A stretch of 55,225 bases of DNA from Ignavibacteria bacterium RIFOXYB12_FULL_35_14 (GTDB taxonomy: Bacteria; Bacteroidota; Ignavibacteria; Ignavibacteriales; Ignavibacteriaceae): NCBI GenBank assembly GCA_001803045.1, contig MHAR01000085.1, positions 1 to 55,225 of the forward strand. The letters are read 5' to 3'. This document shows, piece after piece, positions 47,792-55,225 of the stretch (positions within the stretch are counted from its first letter, which is position 1; each line of letters begins with the position of its first letter). Made by a program: the position numbers and the translations under genes. The notes below the pieces were generated by a model that was not told the origin of the DNA, ran no database searches, and saw only the letters and a program-made list of their open reading frames with translations.

Positions 47792-48424
47792 ATGATAAAG
47801 ATCCTCATCGCCGATGACCATGCAATTGTTAGAGAAGGATTAAAGCAAATTGTTGCTGAAGAATCCGATATGAAAGTTACCGGTGAAGCAGCAAACGCAG
47901 ATGAAGTGTTTGAAATTCTAAGAACAAATCATTTCGACATTGCAATAATAGACATTAACATGCCCGGCAAATCCGGGCTCGACTTGTTGAAAGATCTAAA
48001 AATTCAGAATCCTAAATTGCCTGTGCTAATTCTCAGCATGTATGGAGAAGAACAATATGGAATTAGAGCGCTGAAAGCTGGTGCGTTAGGTTATTTAAGA
48101 AAGGTTAGCGCACCGAATGAGCTTGTTACGGCAATAAGAAAAATTGTATCAGGCGGGAGATATATAAGTCAACCATTAGCTGAAAAGTTAGCTGACACTG
48201 TCGACGATTCATATAACAAATTACCTCACGAAATTCTTTCCGACAGAGAATATGAAGTTATGTGCAAAATTGCTTCGGGTGAATCTGCTGAAAAAATATC
48301 TGGCGATTTATCAATAAGCATTCACACATTTTACACCTACCGAAACCGTATATTCGAAAAAATGAATATGAAATCGAATGTTGAGCTGACGCAGTACGTG
48401 ATTAATAATAAGCTCAACGAATAG
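47792..48424 (+). CDS. NarL/FixJ-family response regulator
   Basis: 210 residues. Receiver with Asp8/Asp9 (ADDH), phospho-Asp54 (IIDINMPG), Ser82 and Lys104 (YLRK); a LuxR-type helix-turn-helix follows (LSDREYEVMCKIASGESAEKI...STH-like SIHTFYTYRNRIFEKM). It is the likely partner of the HisKA_3 kinase at 45672-47114. Possible targets are the flanking glutamate dehydrogenase modules. Confidence 0.94.
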   Translation: MIKILIADDHAIVREGLKQIVAEESDMKVTGEAANADEVFEILRTNHFDIAIIDINMPGKSGLDLLKDLKIQNPKLPVLILSMYGEEQYGIRALKAGALGYLRKVSAPNELVTAIRKIVSGGRYISQPLAEKLADTVDDSYNKLPHEILSDREYEVMCKIASGESAEKISGDLSISIHTFYTYRNRIFEKMNMKSNVELTQYVINNKLNE

Positions 48425-48429
48425 CTGAA

Positions 48430-48548
48430 AAATTCCAATTAACAAAAAGCAAATCACAAATAAATTCCAAATACAAAAAATCAAATCCAAAATTTGGAGA
48501 ATTGAAGATTGATCATTATTTGTTATTTGGGCTTGTAATTTGGAATTT
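48430..48548. repeat. Imperfect inverted repeat in the space before gdhA copy 2
   Basis: AAATTCCAATTAACAAAAAG at the left pairs with CTTGTAATTTGGAATTT at the right, with CAAATCACAAATAA opposite TTATTTGTTATTTG. The ~120-bp element resembles AT-rich hairpin repeats scattered in many bacterial genomes. The rest of the 281-bp gap shows no gene. Confidence 0.6.
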
Positions 48549-48705
48549 CCGAAAAACCTGTCATAATTTCTATTACACAACATTCATACTAATTCTTATT
48601 TTTAGCTATTAATTCAAATCCTAAATTCCTCCAACAAATATCACTTTAGATGACAGCAAGCTATATCATCAAATAAAACTCATCAAAAAAATACTGGAGG
48701 TACAA

Positions 48706-50067
48706 ATGTCCCAATACGTAAAAGATCTAATGGCAGAAGTAAAAGCTAAAAATCCTGCCGAACCTGAATTTCATCAGGCAGTGCAGGAAGTAGCTGACTC
48801 TCTCGCTTTGGTTTTAGACCGGCACCCTGAATATCGTGCTGCAAAAGTTCTAGAAAGAATTATAGAACCGGAAAGAATAATTACATTCCGTGTGCCCTGG
48901 GTTGATGATCAAGGTGAAGTTCATGTCAATCGTGGTTTCCGCATTGAAATGAACAGCGCAATTGGCCCTTACAAAGGCGGATTGAGATTTCACCCATCTG
49001 TTAACCAGGGTATATTAAAATTTTTAGCATTCGAACAAGTCTTCAAAAACAGTTTGACAACGTTACCAATGGGAGGCGGAAAAGGCGGTTCTGACTTCGA
49101 TCCAAAAGGAAAAAGCGATCTTAAGATTATGCGCTTCTGCCAGGCATTTATGAGTGAACTTTTTAGGCATATTGGCCCTGATACAGATGTTCCTGCCGGA
49201 GACATTGGAGTTGGCGGACGAGAAATCGGTTATTTGTTCGGTCAATACAAAAAATTGAAAAATGAATTTACCGGAGTGTTAACAGGGAAAGGATTGAATT
49301 GGGGCGGTTCACTCATTCGTCCTGAAGCAACAGGTTACGGTGCGGTCTATTTTGCCGCTGAAATGTTAAGCACTAAAAAACAAACACTTGAAGGAAAAGT
49401 TTGTCTTGTATCCGGCAGCGGAAACGTTGCACAGTATACCGTTGAAAAAATTAATCAGCTTGGAGGTAAAGCTGTTACGTTATCTGATTCGAACGGATAT
49501 ATTTATGATGAAGCCGGCATTGATAAAGATAAATTAGCTTTCGTTATGGAATTGAAGAATGTTCGACGCGGAAGAATGAAAGAGTATGCTGATAAATATA
49601 AGAGCGCAGTTTATACTGAATTGAACCAGAACGCAGATTTCAATCCGTTGTGGAATCATAAAGCACATTGCGCATTTCCGAGTGCGACACAAAACGAAAT
49701 CAATGGTAAAGATGCACAGAACTTGATTAAGAATGGTGTTTATGTTGTAAGTGAAGGCGCCAACATGCCAACAAATCTTGACGGTGTTAAAGTTTTCTTA
49801 GACAGCAAAATACTATACGGACCGGGAAAAGCAGCTAATGCCGGAGGTGTTGCTACCTCAGGTCTTGAGATGACACAAAACAGTATGCGTATGCCGTGGA
49901 CAAGAGAGGAAGTTGATAATCGCTTACGCATGATCATGAAAAGTATACATCAAACGTGTGTTGACGTCTCCGAGAGATTTGGAGTTCCAGGTAATTACGT
50001 TATTGGGGCAAATATTGGCGGATTCTTAAAGGTTGCCGATGCAATGATTGATCAGGGTGTTGTGTAA
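48706..50067 (+). CDS. gdhA: NADP-type glutamate dehydrogenase, copy 2
   Basis: 453 residues, closely related to copy 1 (40903-42243) with long identical runs such as FLAFEQVFKNSLTTLPMGGG. Catalytic Lys/Asp motifs are intact. The Rossmann loop is SGSGNVAQYT, the form usual in NADP enzymes like E. coli GdhA, unlike SGFGNVAWGA in copy 1. A strong GGAGG lies five bases before the ATG. It precedes the second PEP-binding fusion, repeating the order of the first module. Confidence 0.97.
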   Translation: MSQYVKDLMAEVKAKNPAEPEFHQAVQEVADSLALVLDRHPEYRAAKVLERIIEPERIITFRVPWVDDQGEVHVNRGFRIEMNSAIGPYKGGLRFHPSVNQGILKFLAFEQVFKNSLTTLPMGGGKGGSDFDPKGKSDLKIMRFCQAFMSELFRHIGPDTDVPAGDIGVGGREIGYLFGQYKKLKNEFTGVLTGKGLNWGGSLIRPEATGYGAVYFAAEMLSTKKQTLEGKVCLVSGSGNVAQYTVEKINQLGGKAVTLSDSNGYIYDEAGIDKDKLAFVMELKNVRRGRMKEYADKYKSAVYTELNQNADFNPLWNHKAHCAFPSATQNEINGKDAQNLIKNGVYVVSEGANMPTNLDGVKVFLDSKILYGPGKAANAGGVATSGLEMTQNSMRMPWTREEVDNRLRMIMKSIHQTCVDVSERFGVPGNYVIGANIGGFLKVADAMIDQGVV

Positions 50068-50081
50068 AGCCCTCACCCTTA

Positions 50082-50102
50082 CCCTCTCCTAAAGGGAGAG
50101 GG
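50082..50102 (+). terminator. Hairpin after gdhA copy 2
   Basis: CCCTCTCC-TAAA-GGGAGAGGG, 14 bp past the stop and followed by an AATTTTT stretch. Other small hairpins follow (AAACCTTCAAGGTTTT at 50155-50170). The first could end transcription; it also resembles a dispersed repeat. Confidence 0.5.
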
Positions 50103-50280
50103 AATTTTTAAAGCGAAGGATTTCAAAAGATCTTTCGTTTTTTATTTTTTACCCAAACCTTCAAGGTTTTAATTGTTCAACCGCAGCCGCAAACATTGAG
50201 GGTTTATGCCCGATAAATTACTCTAATTTTCAAATCCTAAATTGATTAAATTACTTGTGTAATAATTCAAATTTTCTAAC

Positions 50281-53200
50281 ATGAAAAACCAAACAACCTT
50301 AACTCGCTTCGATGAGATAAGATCTAACTTCGATGATCTTTTAGTTGAACATGGTTATGGAAACCGTTTTCAAGGTTTTCAGAATTTAATGCGTCTGCGT
50401 ATTCGTGATGTTCTGTTAGTTTCAAGCCTATACGATCTTTACCTTTTCGAAGAAGATGGTAGGCTGTACGAGTTAATCAGAAACGAATATCAAGGATTAA
50501 ATCTTAGCCACTCTCCTGAATTAACCAGAGTTTCAAGCGGTTATGATGCAATAAATCTTGCTAAAGATGAAAAGCGCTTCGACCTCATCATAACAACTCT
50601 TCACATAGAAGATATGCAAGCGCTTCAATTTGCCAAACTTGTAAAAGAATCAGGGCTAAACATTCCGGTTGTTCTTCTTGCACATGACAACAAAGAGCTT
50701 AATAATCTTCTTTTTAATTATGACACTTCTGTCTTCGATAAAATATTCGTCTGGCAAGGTGATTTTAGAATTATCATCGCAATAATAAAATTTCTTGAAG
50801 ACCGATTAAATGTTGATCATGATACACGGATGGTAGGTGTTCAAAGCATAATTGTTATAGAAGATAACGTACGCTACTACTCGTCATTCATGCCTATTAT
50901 TTATACAGAAATTTTAAAGCAGTCACAGAGATTAATTTCCGAGGGAATAAACCTCACTCACAAATTTTTAAGAATGCGGGCTCGACCAAAAATTCTTCTC
51001 TGCTCAAATTATGAAGAAGCCTGGGAGTATTATCAGAAATATAAGGAATTCCTTCTCGGTGTTATCTCAGATATAGACTTTCCCCGCAATGGTGTGCAGG
51101 ATCCGCAAGCCGGAATTAGATTTGCTGAAGAAGTGAAGAAAGATCATTCGGATGTTCCAATCTTATTGCTTTCAAATAATTCTAATAACGAAGATTTAGC
51201 TCTAAGTGTCAACTCATCATTCATAATGAAGGATTCACCTCTTCTTCTTAACGAGTTAAGACAGTTTATGAATCAGTTTTTCAGCTTCGGTGATTTTATT
51301 TTTCGCGCGAATGAAGGAGTTGAAGTTGGGCGCGCGAATGATTTAAGATCTCTTGAAGATCAATTAAAAATTGTTCCCGAGGAAAGTATTGTTTATCATG
51401 CTTCAAGAAATCATTTTTCCAATTGGCTGAAAGCACGAACTGAATTTTGGCTTGCACATCGTTTGCGCCCAAGAAAAGTTTCCGATTATATTTCAATTGA
51501 AGAATTAAGAAAAGATTTAATTTTTTCTCTGCGTAATTACCGCCACATGAGGCAAAGAGGCATAATAACAGATTTCACAAAAGAAACATTCGATCCTAAA
51601 AGCAGTTTTGCAAGAATCGGCGGTGGTTCACTTGGTGGTAAAGCACGAGGATTGGGATTTGTAAATACGCTAATAAACAATTATGATGTGCGCAATCAAT
51701 TCCCGGATGTAAAAATATTTGTCCCACCGGCTGTTGTTCTTGGTACCGATATCTTTGATCAATTTATAGATGAGAATAATCTCAGAAAATTTGCTCTTAA
51801 TTGTAACGATGACGAGGAAATAACAAAAAAATTTTTAGAAGCGGTTAAATTTCCCGAAGATATTCTTGGTGAGCTTGCTGCTTTTCTTGATATTATTCGC
51901 GAACCGCTTGCCGTCAGGTCTTCGAGCTTACTTGAAGATTCACAATATCATCCCTTTGCCGGTGTTTATGAAACATACATGCTTCCCAACAATCAGGCTA
52001 ATCCGCTTATCAGATTGAACGATCTATTAAATACAATAAAGAGAGTTTATGCATCGACATTTTATCAGGGGGCAAAAGATTATATCAGGATAACTTCATA
52101 TCGCCTTGAAGAAGAAAAGATGGCTGTGATCATTCAAAAAATGATTGGTAATTCACATAATGAGAGATTTTATCCCGACATATCAGGCGTTGCAAGATCA
52201 TATAATTTCTACCCGCTTCCACCTCAAAAACCAATTGATGGAGTTGTATCGGCAGCATTAGGACTTGGCAAAACTGTTGTTGATGGCGGCAATACCGTAA
52301 GGTTCTGCCCAAAGTACCCAACAGATTTAATTCAATTTTACACGGCGGAAGAATCAATGAACAGCACACAGCACGAATTTTATGCTCTCGATCTTACCGG
52401 CAAATCGGATTTTGGATATGCTACTCATGATCTGCTTCAAAAGCAATATAGTTTAAATATGTCCGAAAAAGACGGAACGCTGCATTACGTTGGTTCAGTT
52501 TATTCTCACGATAATGATAGAATAACAGACGGCTTATCAAGACCCGGTGCAAGAATTGTAACCTTTGGCCCTATCTTAAGAGGAAAGTTATTTCCTCTTC
52601 CTGAAATTTTGGATCTTCTTTTAGATATGGGAACATGGGGAATGGGAACTCCGGTAGAAATTGAATTTGCGGTTACAATGTCTGTTAAGATGGGAATGCC
52701 CAAAGAATTTGGTTTGCTGCAGATGAGACCATTAGTTATTAGCCGGGAATCTGAAGAGCTGGATGTTGAAAATATCGATCCTAAAAAATTAATTTGCCTA
52801 AGCAATCAAGTTTTAGGCAATGGAGTGCTTACAGGAATTTACGATGTTGTGCTCGTCGATTACCACCTGTTTGATAGATCTAAAAGCAGAGATGTTGCAA
52901 AGGAAGTAAGTACATTTAATAATCTGCTGATGAATGAAAAGCGACCGTATTTGTTAATCGGGGTAGGAAGATGGGGTTCCTTAGATCCATGGCTTGGTAT
53001 ACCGGTTAACTGGGAGCAAATTGCCGGTGCAAAAGCAATTATAGAAACAGGTTTTAAGGAGATGTCCGTTGAACCATCGCAGGGTTCTCACTTCTTTCAA
53101 AATATAACATCATTTATGATTGGTTACTTCAGCGTGAACGAACATAAGCATCAAGGATTCTTAGATTGGAAATGGCTGCTTAATCAAACACCAGTTGAAT

Positions 53201-53301
53201 CAAAAACATTTACAAAATTATTGAGATTTGAAAAACCAATTCAGATAAAGATGAATGGTCATCAAACAAAAGGGATAATTTTTAAACCGGGAGAATCTTA
53301 A
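50281..53301 (+). CDS. Double-receiver / PEP-pyruvate-binding-domain fusion protein, copy 2
   Basis: 1006 residues with the same domain order as 42686-45688 and high similarity throughout. The first receiver again has Thr for Asp (LIITTLHIEDM); the second keeps Asp264 (VISDIDF) and Lys (IMKDSP). The ATP-grasp-type motifs AVRSSSLLEDSQYHPFAG and IGVGRWGSLDPWLGIPVNW are conserved. The shared loss of one phospho-site and retention of the other indicates a selected design. Partner role with gdhA copy 2 is inferred from repeated adjacency. Confidence 0.82.
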   Translation: MKNQTTLTRFDEIRSNFDDLLVEHGYGNRFQGFQNLMRLRIRDVLLVSSLYDLYLFEEDGRLYELIRNEYQGLNLSHSPELTRVSSGYDAINLAKDEKRFDLIITTLHIEDMQALQFAKLVKESGLNIPVVLLAHDNKELNNLLFNYDTSVFDKIFVWQGDFRIIIAIIKFLEDRLNVDHDTRMVGVQSIIVIEDNVRYYSSFMPIIYTEILKQSQRLISEGINLTHKFLRMRARPKILLCSNYEEAWEYYQKYKEFLLGVISDIDFPRNGVQDPQAGIRFAEEVKKDHSDVPILLLSNNSNNEDLALSVNSSFIMKDSPLLLNELRQFMNQFFSFGDFIFRANEGVEVGRANDLRSLEDQLKIVPEESIVYHASRNHFSNWLKARTEFWLAHRLRPRKVSDYISIEELRKDLIFSLRNYRHMRQRGIITDFTKETFDPKSSFARIGGGSLGGKARGLGFVNTLINNYDVRNQFPDVKIFVPPAVVLGTDIFDQFIDENNLRKFALNCNDDEEITKKFLEAVKFPEDILGELAAFLDIIREPLAVRSSSLLEDSQYHPFAGVYETYMLPNNQANPLIRLNDLLNTIKRVYASTFYQGAKDYIRITSYRLEEEKMAVIIQKMIGNSHNERFYPDISGVARSYNFYPLPPQKPIDGVVSAALGLGKTVVDGGNTVRFCPKYPTDLIQFYTAEESMNSTQHEFYALDLTGKSDFGYATHDLLQKQYSLNMSEKDGTLHYVGSVYSHDNDRITDGLSRPGARIVTFGPILRGKLFPLPEILDLLLDMGTWGMGTPVEIEFAVTMSVKMGMPKEFGLLQMRPLVISRESEELDVENIDPKKLICLSNQVLGNGVLTGIYDVVLVDYHLFDRSKSRDVAKEVSTFNNLLMNEKRPYLLIGVGRWGSLDPWLGIPVNWEQIAGAKAIIETGFKEMSVEPSQGSHFFQNITSFMIGYFSVNEHKHQGFLDWKWLLNQTPVESKTFTKLLRFEKPIQIKMNGHQTKGIIFKPGES

Positions 53302-53352
53302 TTATTATTTATTTAGATTTCATCATTAGCATTAAGCTAGTAATTAATTATA

Positions 53353-53556
53353 ATGGCTAAAGAACCCAAGAAGTCCGAAATATTTGATTCATGCCCGCAT
53401 TGCGGACACAAGCTAAGTCCATGGCAACAAGTTTTGCTTAGTGTCGATCGAGCATTAACTTGTAAAAACTGTTGGTACAGGATAATCCTCGATCCGCCAA
53501 TAAAAAACCAAGACGAGGATAAACCCAAACCAGATAAATCAAAATTTGAGGAATAA
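53353..53556 (+). CDS. Small zinc-ribbon protein
   Basis: 67 residues. CPHCGH and CKNC are two CxxC knuckles, 26 residues apart, forming a likely zinc ribbon, followed by an acidic/Lys-rich tail (PPIKNQDEDKPKPDKSKFEE). Function unknown. It ends 2 bp before the third glutamate dehydrogenase ATG, so the two genes are co-translated; its tail supplies the GAGG ribosome site for that gene. Confidence 0.75.
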   Translation: MAKEPKKSEIFDSCPHCGHKLSPWQQVLLSVDRALTCKNCWYRIILDPPIKNQDEDKPKPDKSKFEE

Positions 53557-53558
53557 AG

Positions 53559-54806
53559 ATGCAATCATATAATTCTTTCAGGGTTGCACAACAGCAAATT
53601 TTTGAGGCAGCAAAACTTTTAAATTTAGATGAAGCAACCATAAAACTGCTAACCTCACCTCAAAAAGAATTCAACTTTACTCTGCATGTAAAAATGGATA
53701 GCGGAAAAACTGAAATCTTTCAAGGTTATAGAATTCAATACAATTATGCACGAGGTCCGGCAAAAGGGGGAATAAGATTCCACCCAGATGAGACAGTTGA
53801 TACAATTCGTGCATTAGCATGCTGGATGACCTGGAAAACTGCTGTAGTCGATTTGCCGCTCGGCGGTGCAAAAGGCGGCGTTTGCTGCAATCCTAAAAAA
53901 ATGTCTGAACGTGAATTAGAAAATATCTCGCGTGAATATGTTCGTGCGATTGCTTCCTCTATCGGAGTCGATAAAGATATTCCCGCACCCGATGTTTATA
54001 CTAATCCTCAAACAATGGCATGGATGATGGACGAGTATGAAACAATTATTAATCAGCATCATCCGGGCGCTTTCACTGATAAGCCAACTCAAATAGGCGG
54101 AACAGAAGGACGAAGAGATGCTACCGCAAGAGGCGGCGTAATTACTGTAAGAGAAGCATGTAAAAAGCTTGGCGTAAACCCAACGGGAAAATATGCAATC
54201 CAGGGTTTTGGAAATGCAGGGCAGCGTGCAGCTTTACTTCACCAGGAAATATTGGGCGGCGGAAAGTTAATCGCTGCAAGCGACTCACGTGGCGCAATTT
54301 TCAATTCCGAAGGATTTGACACCAAAGAACTAGTTCAATATAAATTAAAAAATGGTACAATTGCTGACTTCCCTAATGCTAAGAAAATTCCACATGAATC
54401 TTTGCTTGAGCTCGATGTTGATATACTTTACCCTGCAGCTTTAGAAAACGCAATCCATGACGGAAATGCTGAAAACATAAAAGCAAAAATAGTTTGTGAA
54501 TTAGCCAATGGTCCAACAACTCCCGAAGCTGATATTATTCTTAGCAACAGAGGAATCCAAGTCATTCCTGATATTCTTGCAAGTGCAGGCGGTGTCACAG
54601 TTTCTTACCTCGAAATGGTCCAAGACAGATATTCCTTCTTCTGGGATGAGCAGTCGATTCATAAAATTGTTGATGAAAAGCTTACAAAAGCTTATCACAG
54701 AGTGGATGAAGCTGTAAGAGATAAGAAAGTTCATCCTCGCTTAGGTGCTATGGTTGTAGGTGTTGCGCGAGTAGCCGAGGCATGTAAGCTAAGAGGTTGG
54801 GTGTAA
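53559..54806 (+). CDS. Glu/Leu/Phe/Val-type dehydrogenase, third glutamate dehydrogenase
   Basis: 415 residues of the catabolic NAD-type GDH branch, distinct from the two ~450-residue copies. Substrate motif ARGPAKGGIRFHPD; catalytic Lys105 (LPLGGAKGGV); KDIPAPDVYT; dinucleotide motif GFGNAGQRAA. NAD specificity and glutamate as substrate are likely but not certain, as leucine/valine enzymes share these motifs. GAGG lies seven bases before the ATG. A strong terminator follows. Confidence 0.92.
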   Translation: MQSYNSFRVAQQQIFEAAKLLNLDEATIKLLTSPQKEFNFTLHVKMDSGKTEIFQGYRIQYNYARGPAKGGIRFHPDETVDTIRALACWMTWKTAVVDLPLGGAKGGVCCNPKKMSERELENISREYVRAIASSIGVDKDIPAPDVYTNPQTMAWMMDEYETIINQHHPGAFTDKPTQIGGTEGRRDATARGGVITVREACKKLGVNPTGKYAIQGFGNAGQRAALLHQEILGGGKLIAASDSRGAIFNSEGFDTKELVQYKLKNGTIADFPNAKKIPHESLLELDVDILYPAALENAIHDGNAENIKAKIVCELANGPTTPEADIILSNRGIQVIPDILASAGGVTVSYLEMVQDRYSFFWDEQSIHKIVDEKLTKAYHRVDEAVRDKKVHPRLGAMVVGVARVAEACKLRGWV

Positions 54807-54843
54807 GATAATTCGCTTCAAAGTTTTTAATTTATTTTTCTTA

Positions 54844-54875
54844 TCCGGTCAGTATTTTACCCGACCGGTTTTTTA
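54844..54875 (+). terminator. Rho-independent terminator after the third dehydrogenase
   Basis: ATCCGGTC ... GACCGG then TTTTTT: a GC-rich stem with a T-run, 37 bp past the stop. The following ~160 bp to 55033 show no feature. Confidence 0.88.
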
Positions 54876-55033
54876 TATTAAGCAAAACAATAACAATCCA
54901 GTTCTATGCAAGATTTCATAATCATAAAATATATCGCGATCATTCTTTTCGACTAAATTCTTACTATTCATAACTAATATTGTTTTAACATGCCTTATTA
55001 AATTCCAGTGATCTTCATTTGCATTTAGTTTGA

Positions 55034-55171
55034 TCAGCTAAGTAAATTTTTTACTTCTCCAATCATTTTTTTATTTGTTAGAACGAGTAATATATCTCCC
55101 TGTTCAATTATTGTTCCCCCTGCTGGGATAATATACTGTTCATTTCTATTTATTACCTAAATTTCTAAAAC
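55034..55171 (-). pseudogene. Decayed C-terminus of a TrkA-C domain transporter
   Basis: On the minus strand, the reading VINRNEQYIIPAGGTIIEQG then DILLVLTNKKMIGEVKNLLS and a stop at 55034-55036 matches the end of RCK/TrkA-C domains as found in CvrA/NhaP2-type potassium-proton antiporters. A TAG at 55157-55159 interrupts the frame just upstream, after VLEI. The rest lies past the window edge or is lost. Either a pseudogene or an error; only the edge is visible. Confidence 0.6.
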
Positions 55172-55225
55172 GAATATGGAGCAAAAAAAATATTTGATTC
55201 ACACATTATTTTACGAACATTTTTT

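Noticed and set aside
48311-48583. 90-codon minus-strand frame
   Set aside because: It overlaps the end of the response-regulator gene antisense and an AT-rich inverted repeat; no coding signal of its own.

Overview
The window is AT-rich bacterial DNA, most likely from a member of Ignavibacteria or a close relative in the Bacteroidota/Chlorobi group. The evidence is two secreted proteins ending in the type IX secretion sorting domain with the NYPNPFNP signature, a giant lamin-tail/CARDB surface protein with a similar tail, weak or absent Shine-Dalgarno sites on many genes, and the general gene set. The taxon is an inference; no rRNA or tRNA gene is visible.

Left end (1-3.5 kb): an accessory patch in which a lipoprotein gene broken by an in-frame TGA is followed by three small outer-membrane-type proteins. 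Two decayed copies of the lipoprotein 3' end sit between them, so a lipoprotein/barrel unit seems to have been duplicated and eroded. Next (3.5-14.1 kb) comes a minus-strand housekeeping block: a CHASE2 sigma-54 activator, the HslUV protease, a SurA/PpiD-like foldase, a small membrane methyltransferase-like protein, sigma-54 itself and a DUF3109 protein. A frameshifted DUF5522 gene lies on the other strand beside hslU.

14.3-22.1 kb carries carbamate kinase, ornithine carbamoyltransferase, an SDR, a TPR lipoprotein and a compact WYL regulator / PD-(D/E)XK nuclease / AAA+ ATPase trio that looks like a defence system. Two inverted copies of a ~92-bp repeat lie on either side of the argF-to-ATPase stretch. 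22.2-35.2 kb holds a 1558-residue surface protein, a run of small metabolic genes (including aat and an Mla-type ATPase), a secreted M1 peptidase and an AttH/CrtC-like secreted protein.

35.2-37.8 kb holds the most striking locus: on the minus strand, an M24 peptidase, a class I isoprenoid-synthase-fold protein with a DDLLD motif, and an unannotated 45-residue peptide with its own Shine-Dalgarno and a WWYC C-terminus. The architecture mirrors Bacillus ComQ/ComX, where a prenyl transferase modifies a Trp three or four residues from the end of a short peptide. A prenylated peptide signal or other prenylated peptide is the leading hypothesis.

38.2-40.5 kb has a secreted phosphoesterase and a restriction-modification pair. 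40.9-54.8 kb is a nitrogen/carbon block: two copies of a module (NADP-type glutamate dehydrogenase plus a ~1000-residue double-receiver/PEP-pyruvate-binding fusion), separated by a PAS histidine kinase, a small barrel-like protein and a NarL-type regulator, then a zinc ribbon and a third glutamate dehydrogenase. The window ends in a decayed TrkA-C fragment.
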